From Takifugu bimaculatus (Eukaryota; Chordata; Actinopteri; Tetraodontiformes; Tetraodontidae): a stretch of DNA of 64,000 nt. The stretch is from the NCBI GenBank assembly GCA_004026145.2, contig CP034992.1, positions 1,785,927-1,849,926 of the forward strand, in the 5' to 3' direction. Position numbers and translations under genes: made by a program. Each line of letters starts with the position of its first letter. Position 1 is the first letter of the stretch. This document shows positions 48,762 to 61,173 of the stretch, in pieces. The notes beneath the pieces are model-generated. The model ran no database searches. It saw only the letters and a list, made by a program, of their open reading frames with translations, and was not told the origin of the DNA.

Positions 48762-51700
48762 GTGCAATAAATCCAGGGACTTCACAACGCGCGCCGAGCC
48801 ACACCCTTACCTGGTGAAAGGGGAAAAAGAATAGAAGATAAACACTTAATTCTCTAATTACCACCCTCAATACCCATGGACTGTGTAGTCGAGGATCTTA
48901 CATTTAAATTAACATCCTTACTGTTTGGACGTCTGCTCTCAATGTTTATATTTTGCCCCCACTTGTAGTAAGGGACTATTTTTCTGATTTTAGTCCCACA
49001 CCATCTTAGCCAAAGCTGGCTCACTGCTAACCGCCCACACAGCCATACAAGGTCAGACATGTATTCAGCTTATCAGCTAAGCAACATCGGGACGGAGCAA
49101 ACTACTGTCTGCGCCTTCCTTCCACATATCAGAAAGTTTCTGAACAGAAGTTCGTGTGCACCTTAAGGCTTTCGCAAAGTGGAAATAGCCTCTATAATTA
49201 GCTCTCAGATACAATTAGCAGCCAATTAATATGGAAAGGAAAGGAAGAATGAGGTAACATTAATAATGTATGAACAGAAACAAAGAGGGAGAAATCAAAT
49301 CCCTACGTGTGTTACGTCTCAGTAGATACAGTAGGGAAAGAAAGCGCCACGGGGACGCTACAAGTTACGGAATAAGCAGAGTGGAAAAGGAATAAAGGCA
49401 GATATTCTGTACTTTCTCTTTGCTCCAAGCACAAACATCCCAATTTACCTGAAATTAAATTAGACTGCTATTCAATTCTGCTTCCACACCCCATGAAAAA
49501 TGTTCAGATGAGTCAAATGAATGCTGTAACGTGCACATGTGCACAATGGAGATTCACCCCAAACAAAGCCTCTCCCATAAAGCCCAACGGAGATCTGACA
49601 TCCAGAAATAGAGACGCAGATTTCTGCCAAATGCAATCTCATTCAGCGCGGCTCGCAAGCCGCCGCCGTAAAGAAGCATCTCGACACCCACTTCAGGCAG
49701 ATGGAGACAGGAAGGCATAAGAGGAATCGTCTGAGGAATACGTGCGCGGCGTTCTGTATCTATCTGTAAAAAAAAGGGAACGGGTTGTTTAAGTACACGA
49801 GCAGCTGGTCCAGATCAGGAAAAATGAGTTTTTGTGTTATCTCCAGTCAAAAACTACAAAGAACGAGACGACATACTTGGAATACTTTTGCCGAGGTTGC
49901 CCCATGCGCAGAAAACTGTACCAACAGCTCGTGTTTGCGCTGGGCTGAGTGAAAACCTCCGGCGTGCTTGACCTCCCGCTGACTGACAACGACGAGCAGA
50001 TTTACGACCGCTGCTCACACAAACGCACCTCACGTGAGGGAAGCTTCACAAAACAGGGCTGCGATCATCCGATGTCCCTCTAATCGAACGTGGAGGAGCA
50101 GGAAGACCCACTGAGGGGAACTTTCTGAGGTTTTTGGATTCATCTGGATGGTTGCCGGGCAGCAGAATTCGGAAGGAAAAGGCCACCAGGCCTCCGACGC
50201 GCTTGGTTTAGCTGCTGTTTCATTTATGCCGATAATTTATGGCAGGAGAGGAGAAGGTAACACTTAAAGAACAGAAATGAGAAAAAGGTGAAATTTACTG
50301 CCAATAAAATGCACTTTTGTTCTCTTGAACACTCAGCTGTTCTGCTGCCGGGGGCTCGCTTGAACTTTATGACCAGCAGAGGATGAACAAAGCTTCAGAG
50401 AAAGTTCAGTTCAGGGGGGGTTTAGTTTGTTTAGACCCACAATTTGTTCTTCCAACCAGACCGTCCTTCGCTGCTCTCACACGCGGCCATTTGGAATTTC
50501 CTCTAACCAACTGAGACATCCTCTCTCAGGTCCTGGGACCTTCGCTTTAAAAGCACAGGTTTTGCTTAATTTCCGCCCCCACGCTAATCCCGTCTTTTCC
50601 AACGACAAAAAAATGAAATATTTGGGTAAACTCGCAGTTTGGCTCAGGACTTCCTTCAACATTTCCTAACAAATCCTTCTTTCGAATTGAAAATATAAGG
50701 AGGCTTCGGAGCACGTGTCAAACGTTCCCAAACGGCGTCTGAAGGGCCGGCGACGGGTGTGAGAACACATGTGTGACGAGGCGAATGTGACAGGCGTTAT
50801 AAAGAGCTTGGAGGAGCCAGTGGACTTGAAAGGGGCTGTAAAAACGCAGCGCAAATGCATTTACTTAATGACTCTCCTGTGCACATTTCTGTGTAGGGCA
50901 GCACAGTTTCAGTGTCTCAACTGGAATCATCAATTATTTTTAATATCCAGCACGATGCCCCTTGAAACCTCTCCCATCTGTGTTCATCCGGTCAGTCAGA
51001 CCTCAGCCTGGGAGACATACCATAATGTATGTGTTCACGCCACCAGAAGCTACAAAGCAGGTAGAAATATTATTGCTTCACTGTAAAATGCAGTAGATGA
51101 TTTATAAAAAAAAAAAATCAGATATCACGGAAAAGCCTCTGGCTCAAAATGGGCTGCTGGGATCCATCCCGGAACTTGTATCTCTCCTCAGTTTCCTAAA
51201 ATAGGCTTTTATTTTGAAATGACATTGTTAGAATAATCAATAGGGCACCACAAGACAAAGGTGAGTCCTTCAACAATAACGGGTCACCTCCAGGCCAAAC
51301 TACTGACGGGTGGAGCGAAGCACCAACTGCTCAAACATCTGGTGCGCAGCTGCGTGCGGAGGTAAAGGTACGGTAGCCGTACGGCATTCCAGAGAAGCCC
51401 ACAGGAGCGATGGCGGGACGGCCGACAATCAGTCACGGGGAGAGCCGCATCAAAGGAGGGCTCGGCATAGAAATGAGGGCGAGAGACGCGAGTGCAACAC
51501 ATCGAGCACGTGTTGACTTAGCTTGTGTTGAGGAGGGTGGGGTGGATACGTCGCACAGGTGGGAGCCATGTTGATTAAAACATGAGCCGAGCGATGGGAG
51601 CGCTGCCCCCGCGCAGCATCACAAGAATGCAAATCAGCGAGCGCTTTAATATTCAAGTCCGGCGGGCTAAACGCTGAAGCCTGTAAGGTAGACCCAAACC

Positions 51701-54700
51701 CACTGTGTCCACACACGGAAGTGCGCGGCTCTCTCACAGGCTTGGAAGTCATACATATTAGATTGCAACGTTCATGGCGGAGCTGAATTACTACAGGCAA
51801 CAGTTTTACATCAGGCCTCTTTATCCCTTGATAAACACAGACAGATGCTCTCTCGCTCTCTCTCTCTCTCTCTCTGCTGTCAGCTTTTATCTGGCCCAGG
51901 AGTTCCAGAAACATGCTACTACTGTCACAGCCATTATCAGGACAGGGCGTGATTCTCCTGCAAGTCCACGTCTGTGGACACACTCCTTTAGCAGACAGTG
52001 GAGCAGCTGAGCTGCAGACAGGTGACGCTCCAGCCGGCGTGTTGACTGTTGGTGTTGACACAGCTGCAGCAGGCGTACTGTAGTAACCAGGGCCGGGTTT
52101 CCAGCACGCCGCTCCCGCCACAGGCCTGATTCCAGCATTCCCGAGACTGCTGCCACGCTCACAACGACGGGAACGGACTGCAGAACGCGAGCCTTTGAAA
52201 TCAATGTCTCATTTTGCAAGGTCATCACTCCCGCCGCCATGGCAACCCTTCCTGAAGCCGTCCGGCCTTTGAACCCTCCCGTTACTCATGTGCAGGAGGC
52301 CTGTGATGTGACTTTTGCTGTAAGTACTCCCCCACCATTTAACGTCCACCTACGGGGGTGGGGGGACTTGGACGCTCCTCATTGGCATTTAACCACAAGA
52401 AAATGTCAGGAAAATTCCAAATGTTTTCGAATGTAAAAATAAATGTGAGGCGAATTTGGAAGCACATCAGAGGATTACCTCAGCTACCTCCACCTGAGGT
52501 CTTGTGACTCTGCCCCTCCCTCACTACTATTGTCTCCTCTTGTGTCCTCTAAATCCATAAAAATACTAAAAATACCACTTTATAACACGCTTATCTGCAT
52601 GCAGCAGGGCAGCTTAGCAAAGAGTGACCAATCCTGTCATTTTCCTCCTCCCTGGCCTCGACACTCACCTTTGACACAGCTACCAGGGCTCAAATAAAGT
52701 AATCTTGGTGATTGCTATCCACCTGGATTTTGCTAAACTAAAGGGGGGGGTGGGGGTGTAATAAAGAATGGAATGTAGGGCTAACCTCTCCTGGGATTAT
52801 ACCTTTGCATTTTCCCTTTGCCCTGCAACACCTGGAGGGATTCCTGTACAGTATTCGTCACCCTAAAGTTGTTAAAACTGTGGCTCACCTGTGTCTGATT
52901 TTGGGGGGATCCTGGGGGGAGATTAGGGTGTGTGGAGGCTAACTTAGCGGTCATTACCTACACATCCTGTAGATAAAGTCTCCGACATTGACGAAAGAAA
53001 TGTAGGTGAATTCCCCGCTTTATCTCTGCTGCGCTGACATATTTCCTTGATAACTTTGGGGATTTGACTCCCTACGCTCATGCACTACTCACCCATTTGG
53101 ATGAAACCGAGAGCGCATTTTCATTAAATAAAAGGCTTTCTCGGAAACACCTGAACCTTCCAGCAGCTGCTGAACCTCACGCCGCTACCGTGTGGATGGT
53201 TGTGTACGTGCCAGTCGGGATCCAGCTCAAAGTGTTTGACTGAGCTGCAACACTCACACTAGCAGAAATCCCACAGGGAGACTTTAATTAAAGGAAACAA
53301 ACACCCATTATGTGTCAAAATCCCCCCGAACAAGATGAATCGGAGCATGAAAGGCCTGGCTTCCCTCACACAAAAAAAGCCACATCAAACCTGTCTGCAA
53401 CCAGCCCAATGGTCTCAGAATTAATGCCTGTGCAAACACAACAACCAAAAATAAGGAGGATCAGCACTTTAACCAAACGCTTGCAGCAAAGTGGAAAATC
53501 CTCTGAAAACAGAGAGGCGGACAAGCCGTGAATCAGCCCGAAGGCGCCGGCTGACCCCAACGACGCGTTTGGGAGAGTTTTTTCAGATCCAGACGCACAT
53601 GCTTGTTCAGGAATCTGTTAATAATGGGGCTTAAGGCTGCTGCATGAGAACAGGCGGCAGTCGTATGTGGGAACGGTGAAACGAAGGGACCAGATGCACA
53701 GAGCAATGACAAGTTTCCCCTGATTCAAACCCGGCCTGTGGTCAACTGATCATGCTGGAATAATTGCCTTTGCCTGTTGATCAGCAGAAGCAGCGGGGAG
53801 TCCGTGCATGTGTTTAAACCGGCTTGTGGATCTGCAACAACCATCCTGCATCTGCATCTGGTCTGGTCGTGGCGGGCAGCTGCGGCTGATAATGAAACAC
53901 ATTTGTAGACGCCAAAACACGACCCAGGTGCGTCTCAAATGATGAATGCATGTAGAACCACAGCCTGGCTGCTGAGCACGCAACACATCCACGGGTATTA
54001 TTGACTAAAACGCCCAGTCGGGACGAGGACATCTTGGAGCAGAAGCCCTTCTTACCCGAGAGCATGACCGATGCCTCCGGAGGTTTCCATGGTCCTCTGA
54101 CGCAAAAGCGAGACGAGAAAAATCATTTCCGTGTGACAGCAGAGGACGAGATCCTCCCTGGGAGAAAATATCAGCCAATTAAGCCTTCCGAGATCTGCGA
54201 TCGGCGGAGAGAGGCGCCTGTTTCATGGTGGCTTCGCGTCCCGACTCTGGTCTCAGCAGCAGCAGTGTCACGGCGCTGCGCATCCCTGAAGATCTCCCGG
54301 AGAAGAAAGCTTTCCCGTCTCCACCGGATGAAAACCCCCACAGCCAGGAGCCTCCACACGGTCACAGCAGCGAGGCCCCTCCCAGATGTTACCATGCGTG
54401 GCTCCCAACGCACAATAAAGTGCGCCAGTAGAACCAATTAGGCTGCGTGCAGGCGCGCGTCCGCCCGCGTTCCTAAGGACGAATGAAGGCAACTGAGATT
54501 TGGCTTGTTTTAAAAGCCATTTATATGGTGCCAATAAACGTTTGCCGATTCCTTAGCACACGTGACAGCATTTACACGGCTTTATTGTTCTGCTTTTTCA
54601 AATGTAGAAGCCTCTTTTTTTGCCTTTGCAGGTCTCAGACATCTGAAGACTGTAATTTTCCTCCCGTTTCTCTGACAGGTTTCATGCGGATCAGATGTGG

Positions 54701-56222
54701 GTTCTTTTTCAAGTCCGGCCAACCACTCTTCTCAGGTCGGTGTTTGGACTTCGGCTCCAGAAAAATCCACCTTTAAATCATTTCTGTGCAGATTTCTGCT
54801 GTTTCAGCCTCCTCCAGTCTTGCTGGAGGCTTCCTTCTCAGAGTGAATCCTGTTTATCTTCTTTAATTTTCTCTCCTCATATACAAGGACCTTATCACAG
54901 CTGACCTTGGAGTCTCCTACAAGATGTTGATTTAATTTCCTTTCATCACGCTCTCGTAAAGTCTAAACTGAACTGGACACTTGTCACTCTACGTTGAGGA
55001 CATCCCACCCTGGCTGATTCTCCTGGTCTTATTGAATTTAGCAGAACTCCAGAGAACCAATTTGGTTGGAGTGCAGATTTACGCCACTCTTTAGTTTCCA
55101 CATGATGGACGGACGTTTGCTTTTAACTTCTGTAAAACGTGAAGACAAAGATTCCAACAAAAACATCATTGAAAGGATGAGCATGTTTCATTGAGGGGCC
55201 TTTCTGTGACAAGAAAGAAGCGTAACAGGAAGAAAATAAGGGAGAAACATGCTGAAGACACCATCTTTGACCTCCTCTTCACACTAACTCACATTAGAAG
55301 TGAAAATCCTGCTAATGGGTCCCGACCAGTAAACAATAGAGGGATCAGGATTCCAGAACAAGAGTGGAGGGTTGGGTTTTTTTCCCTGAAAGCAGCTGAA
55401 GTTGAAAGGAGCTTCATCGGCTTTATTTCCTTTGCTGCAGCAGTTCCCTCCTGCAGGCGTCTGAAGCTGCAACGTGTTGAAGCACCAGCTGTTGTCTGAA
55501 CAGGCCTCCAAACTCCTCCGCGGAGCCACATGGATCATCCCGACCGACCTTTCAGCTTCATGCTTTATTCAGCGTCGGCGTTTCTCCCTCCGACACTGAA
55601 TTGAAATTCCAGTGTGATTTACGTACACCAGCCCGGGCCTGTTGGGAGACTTTAGCATGTTTAAATGTTTTATCACCTACAATCCATCTGAAACAGTCTT
55701 GTTTATTACACTCCTTTTTTTTAATAATGTAACTCCACAATGGTAAACACTATAAACATTTGTGCATCCGTATTTTCTGCAATACTTTCTGAGGAAATAT
55801 ATTGATTGAATGTTGTTCCTTTTGCTAAAAAAAGCAAAAAAAAACTTAAATATACTGCACGTGTAACAGATCTGCACTGTGGTCAAATATTGGTGGTTAC
55901 GAAAGGACCGAGAGCCAATTTCACTTGTGTTTTTGGTCAGAGAGAAGATGAATCTGGGGATAAGCAGCCGTTCTAACCTGGAATAATGACTGGAGGGTCT
56001 TCAACCCCCCCCTCCATGGCCACACGGAGGGCTGATGGGATCTGAGCTGCAAAACGCCAGCAGAGCTTCCAAAGACCCGAGGAGGAACTCTGTCACGGCT
56101 CCTGGAATGCCTATGTGGATTCCCTCTAGCTTAGTCCAGAGGTAAATGTGTAAATCCAGAAATGAGGGGGGGGTCATTTCAATTTTTAAAAGACAAAAAT
56201 GGGAAAACACCACAACAGAACC
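48762..56222. other. Largest gene-free stretch, upstream of ccdc120 and downstream of mbd1
   Basis: This 7.4 kb probably holds the ccdc120 promoter and leader exons and the mbd1 3' untranslated region (minus-strand AATAAA at 55564-55569). An acceptor (CCCCTTTCACCAG) at 48811 suggests the ccdc120 start exon is preceded by a spliced leader. GC-rich text at about 54150-54480 is the best promoter candidate. Open frames up to 223 codons (for example 51450-52121, minus) have no recognisable domains and no family resemblance, and I treat them as chance. A short CT run lies at 51849-51876. Confidence 0.45.
52229..52325 (+). other. Orphan first-exon-like element
   Basis: A perfect Kozak context (GCCGCCATGG) at 52239 opens 27 in-frame codons that end exactly at a strong donor, GCT|GTAAGT, at 52319/52320. 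No acceptor exon on the plus strand that I can join to it is recognisable downstream, and the peptide resembles nothing I know. It could be the start of an unannotated plus-strand transcript or a coincidence. Confidence 0.25.
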
Positions 56223-59200
56223 TTAAAATCCTCGCAGCGCTTGACAATTACTACAGACGCCTTCTTTCTTTTTAACTAAGAAGTGGCAGGTGGACGCTCG
56301 CTCCAATATGAGGGGGTCTTTGTAATAAAAGTTCTGTTTAGGGGGAAGTCCGTGACACACGACATACTTCTCCAGGGCTAAAAGCAGATTGACGACTTCG
56401 CCGGCCGAGGTCAGGCGTCCCGGGTGCTGGTCGTAGAGCGGGTGGGTGGGGAGCAGCGGCTGCTTCTGGACCGTGATCTTATAGTAGAAGCCCGGGTCGA
56501 TGATCACTATAGTGTCAGTCATGGTGGAGCGTTTGGAGCACTGGATGAGCTGCAGCTGTGGGCCTTGCACCATTATGGCGTACCAAAGGATTGGCAGCAC
56601 GGTGGTGCGTAGAGACTGGAGCAGCTTCATGAGCTGGCTCTCTGCGTCCGCGGCGCTCCCGGCTGGGACGTCCGCCAAACTGAAGGTTTCCGTTATCTGT
56701 GCAAAACAAAACCCGGGATGAAAAGAGTGCTGAGAAAAACGAGAGTCGTCTATGAGGCTTTTCCTGTTCTGCAATATTGAGGTTAGCAAACCAGACTGTC
56801 ACAACATTAGGTTCCAACCAGGGGTGATAAAAAGCCGCTTGCTTTCCTTAAAAGTGCAGTTCTCATCCTGGTTTACACATCTGCCGTCTTAACAAGCAGT
56901 TTATTTCAGATTTGTCACTGAAATATGCGGGAAATTAAACTTAGAGGGTGTTTGTGTCTGATGAAATGTCAGACTAAAGGAACATACTTTGGGGAATTCC
57001 TCCTTTTCATCTTCATCAGGATGCTTGGGACTGTCTCTGACCAGGTGGGATTTTTCTGCATCCCATCTGCTGAGGTGCTCCTGGAATTATATCATTTTAA
57101 AGCTTAAACTCCAACTTCTATTATATAATCCAACGCACAAGAACTGCTGAGCAACAGAACTTTACAGTCCATCCACGGGGAATGGGGAAGGTTTTCTGAG
57201 ATCCTGACTAACAGAAACATACCAGCTCGGAGTCGAGGTGGTTGACTTTAACGTCCTTCTCGGGTAATCCGTTCTTCTGCCCAGATTCCAAATCATTCAC
57301 AAGCTGGAAGAGTAAAATCAAGCTGTCATTTCACCAAGAGACCTTAAGTGACAACACAAACGCGTTCACAGTCTATTCTGACCTCTTTGGACGACTGTTT
57401 GCTTCTCACATCGGTTTCAGTGGGGGGTCCAGCCGGTTCCGTGCTCCAACTTATCTAAGAATCAAGCACCAACACATGGAGCAAATGCGAAATATTCCTG
57501 GACATTCCAGCAGGCCAGGAGAACGTGGCAGGAACCCACCACTTTAGAGTTGCTGTTGTCATCTTCATTGTCAGTCAGGTCCAGACCAGAAGCCGCCCCT
57601 TTATTTTTCTTGAATGTTGACTTGCGGCTGTAGGTGTAGTGAGGCCTCGGCCTGCCCGGCGGCGCCGCGCCGTCCTGCTCGCAGTCATCTTGTCCCATCT
57701 GGAAAGGCAACAAGTGTCTCTGCCAGATAATAAGCACAGGAACATTTAAAATCCATCTCTCTCATATAATTACTGCATGAAATAAACTAGTGACTTCATG
57801 GAAATGAGTAGGGTTCTACCATTGCCTGTCTCTGACACTGACGTAATCGGCACTTCTGTCGCTTCTTATTGCTACCACCGAATTTGGGTTTGTCTATGCA
57901 GAAATCACATGTGCCACAGTCTTTCCTGCATAGACAGGCTTTACATTCTCCACAGGATCGCCGCTTTCGCTTCTTATGCCACTAAAAACAAGAACAGATC
58001 CTAAATCATTTGATTTGATTTTATAGTAGAACTTCAAATTCTGACAGGTCAAAAAAAAACAATGGATGAGATTCCGTTAGCTATGTAGGAAGAGGCCACA
58101 GCGGCCGTGACCCAGGAGGGGCGCGGCGCCGTCGCCGAGTCCGTATCGGTGGCTGGAGGAAAACTCACGTCCTCGTCGTCGTCCGTCGACACGTCGTCTT
58201 CGTCGTCCATGTCCAGGCTGAGCGAGAGGTTCTCCGTGTCGCTGCTTTTAAAACTCGGGTACTGGAGGAGGAGACATCGGCGGTGAGAGGGGGGAAGGGC
58301 GGGCTGCAGCGGCTGGAGGTGGATATCAGAACGTACCTGCGGGTCTGTGACTTCAGCCTGTAAAACAAAGTGCTTGTTAGAGTTTGAAGGTCTTATGAGT
58401 CAAAGCTGCTGCGGAGTGAGCGACACTGAGAATCCAGCGCACGTTTCTCATGAAACAGCCCGGTTTTAATCACCTTTAACCTCACGCCATCAGTAATTGG
58501 GTCAGGACTGTCGTAACTCATCTGCTGGAGGAAACTTCCGCTCCCAGAACCCTGTTGGATCAATTAAAAGAGTCTTCAGCTGCCTGAGGAGCGTCCGGAC
58601 GTGGCGATCGGGTGTCCGTCCGCCTACCTTGCGAACGGGACAGATGCATTTGCGTTTTCGACACAGACGTCTCCGGGACTCGGGGCTCTGCGTCCCGTGT
58701 TTGCAGTTGGCGCACTGCCCGCAGTTCACCGTGTTGTGGCAGCCGACGCACTGACCACACGGGATCCACTGGGAGGGAGGAGAGGTGAGAGTCAACGCGT
58801 CTGCACGCTCATCCAGCCTTAAAGGCACAGTAGCTGCATCATTTAGGAACGTTCCGGGAGGTGAAGCGTGACTAATGGGCTCCTTGAGTTCCATGAAGAC
58901 GTTTGGCCCCCACCCAAGAGGCTTCATCAGTTCCAGCTGACTGTTGGGAGAATGTTCCAGACCGCCACCCTGTTCCTGGCTCCTGAAGAGGAGAAGAACC
59001 TGGAACTCCCCAACAGTCAGCTGGAGCTGAAGCCTCTTGGGTGAGAACCACCAGGACCTGGATGACTGAGAACCATCCAAGGACGCTTTCAATGGTAACT
59101 GAGCAGGACCCAGCTGATCTTCATCACTGTTTACAGAGGTGGAGGGTGAGTTTCTGTGGTAGGATTTGGAACCTTAATCCCTGAGCTGGTCTTCAGTTCT

Positions 59201-61173
59201 CTCGGGTGTGTAGGTCAGACAGTGACAGCTGCATCGTGCAGTCAGACGTCATATTACGGACAACTGGAGAACATCTCAGGGGGTTCTGACAACACGTCAG
59301 GGTTCCTGAGCCCACCACAGCTGGACCCCGCCTGCTTCGGGTCAACGGTGTCGTGGGAACGTTCTGAACCCGAGCCGATTGTGGTTGAGGGTGCGAAAAT
59401 AAAGCGAAAAAACGGGGAAGGCGTTACCTTTCTGAAGCGAATCATGGGATGCTCTTTATGCTTAGATGCTGCTGGAAGAGGAAATAGCACAGCTGTCACA
59501 GGTGGCCGTCACTCTGCCCGGCCTTTCATTCACGGATTCTCTGAGAACAACGCAAAGGCAGAGCGCCACATACCCCAGCACATCGGGCAGCAGGGCCGCT
59601 TCCTCTGCTTGTCGTACCAGGTTCCTGTGAAGGACACGCCACATTTGGCACAGACCCTGCAGACAAACACACGGCTCAAATCCTCCCTTAATCACCCCGA
59701 GGGCGTCGCCGATAAGGTCTGAAGCGTAATAACAATAGACTCACAGGGTTTTGTCCTCTGACCCAATTTCTCCATTAATTGAGGGGACAGGCATCCGTCT
59801 GGACGATTGCGAGAAAAGAGGGAGTTTAATTTTATCTTCTGCGGGTGGATAGCGGTGGCTGGAGTCCTGGTTGCAGTGGTTTTTGGCTCCCAGGCTGGGA
59901 GTGAGTGTGTGGAGGGAGTCGGGGGTGTCGGCGCCTTCGTCTCGCTCCATCCAGCTGGACTCTGAGGAGGAACGCTCCCGCGCTTTCCTCTGATGGGAAG
60001 ATGAAGAAAAGTGTGAGATTACAGTAGTGTTTGCCCCTTTTTCTGCATTCAGGGGGGCGACATGAAAGGAAAAAGGGGTTGCTGTTGCGCAACATCGGAC
60101 GCTAAAGCGACGGAATGATGAATCAAAATCACGTCTGAATTAGTCTGCAAGTCAAAGACAAACGGTCTAATAATCATGACGTTAACGATACCTTTCTGGT
60201 TCGGCTTCTTATGGGTGGTATTTTGCCGTCCCAGAACTGCCCCGTCTTGTAATCAAACGTCGTCAGGTCAAGGATTCCATTCAGAACTGACACCAGCTCC
60301 ACTCTGCTTCTAAAACGGTCACCGTGGGGACTGAAAAAGACAAACACACACACACACACACACACACAGAGTCCATCAGTGCTCAGGTGCTTCCCAGCAT
60401 CCCTCCTGAACTGGCCCGTCCCACAGGATATACAGAACAAGGTGCTTCCTGCCCACACGGACGCATATTTACCCCATGTAATACACGTCTTTCTGCCCCA
60501 TGCTGCAGCCCGAGCGCCGGACAACTTCCTTCCGTTTCCAGCCCTCTCCAAGCACGGGCCACTCGACCCATCCTTCGTCCGGATGCTGAGCGCCGACGGC
60601 GGGGAACGCGGCTGAATTCAAATGAGAAAAAGGGGGGAAAAATCTCATGAGATCTCGTCAATACCTGAAATCACAGCTGGAAAAGCAGAGCTGCTTATTA
60701 TTGGATAAGAGAATTTCAGCCTCGAGACGGACAAAGACTAAAACAATCACACGACCCCGACATCTCCGCCTTGCATCATCTTACGCGGCTGTAGTGTGAA
60801 CCTACTGAAAGACCTTCTTGTAGGCCTTCTCGCTGCCGTACACGCTCTCGCTCCGTTCACTTTCTCCTGCCACACTTTCCTCTTCCGGATCCTTCTTGCC
60901 AATGCCGTCAAACTCCTCGTCCTCCTCCAGAGGCTCGAACCAATCAACGGGGGCCTCGTCGAACGCGGCCTTTGAGTCCTCCATTTCCTCTCCCAGAATT
61001 TCCCGGACCGCGACTGAATTGGGGCGTTCTGTTTTAGGTTGTGAGGGTTCCATTGGATCCTGAGCTGCTTCCTCTGAAGTGGATCCATCCTCAGTGTTGT
61101 CCTCGTCTGTGATTTCTCCCAAATCTTCCTCAGGTTCCTTGGAAGGAACAGGACTCTCAGGTTCTTGGCTCAT
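56223..61173 (-). CDS. mbd1: Methyl-CpG-binding domain protein 1 with CXXC zinc fingers
   Basis: Chromatin repressor that binds methylated CpG through its MBD and unmethylated CpG through a CXXC finger. Exons: 61173-60814, 60585-60473, 60330-60192, 59989-59745, 59656-59574, 59468-59428, 58768-58628, 58551-58474, 58357-58337, 58261-58169, 57981-57820, 57698-57540, 57303-57223, 56696-56223; about 729 residues. Order: acidic N-terminal extension of 120 residues; MBD (~121-205: GEGWKRKEVVRRSGCSMGQ, HGDRFRSRVELV, LTTFDYKTGQFWDGK); a zinc-ribbon-like CxxC..CCxxC exon; CXXC finger 1 (CGQCVGCHN, CGQCANCKHG) lacking KFGG; acidic linker; canonical CXXC finger (CGECKACLCRKDCGTCDFC, KFGG); an unrecognised C-terminal domain. 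The start ATG at 61173 has a leader splice acceptor 30 bases upstream. The exon 1/2 junction is tentative: it needs a weak GTCTTT donor with the acceptor at 60586. cxxc1 lies just upstream on the same strand, as in human. Confidence 0.92.
58911..59043. repeat. Imperfect inverted repeat in an mbd1 intron
   Basis: Left arm 58911-58949 and right arm 59006-59043 are near-perfect reverse complements (shared core CCCAAGAGGCTTCA and TCCAGCTGACTGTTGGG) with one short indel, around a 56-base loop. It lies between the mbd1 exons at 58768-58628 and 59468-59428. Confidence 0.85.
60344..60367. repeat. Short (CA)n microsatellite
   Basis: About 12 CA units, in the mbd1 intron that splits the MBD, a dozen bases upstream of the acceptor (minus-strand view) at 60331. 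Confidence 0.92.

Noticed and set aside
51450..52121. 223-codon open frame on the minus strand
   Set aside because: Low-complexity stretches (RERERESERAS from a CT repeat), no recognisable domain, no good start context and no splice support; likely chance in GC-richer text.
54001..54441. 146-codon plus-strand open frame
   Set aside because: Arg/Ser-rich composition from CpG-rich text, overlapping open frames on both strands, no homology recognised; more likely promoter-type sequence.
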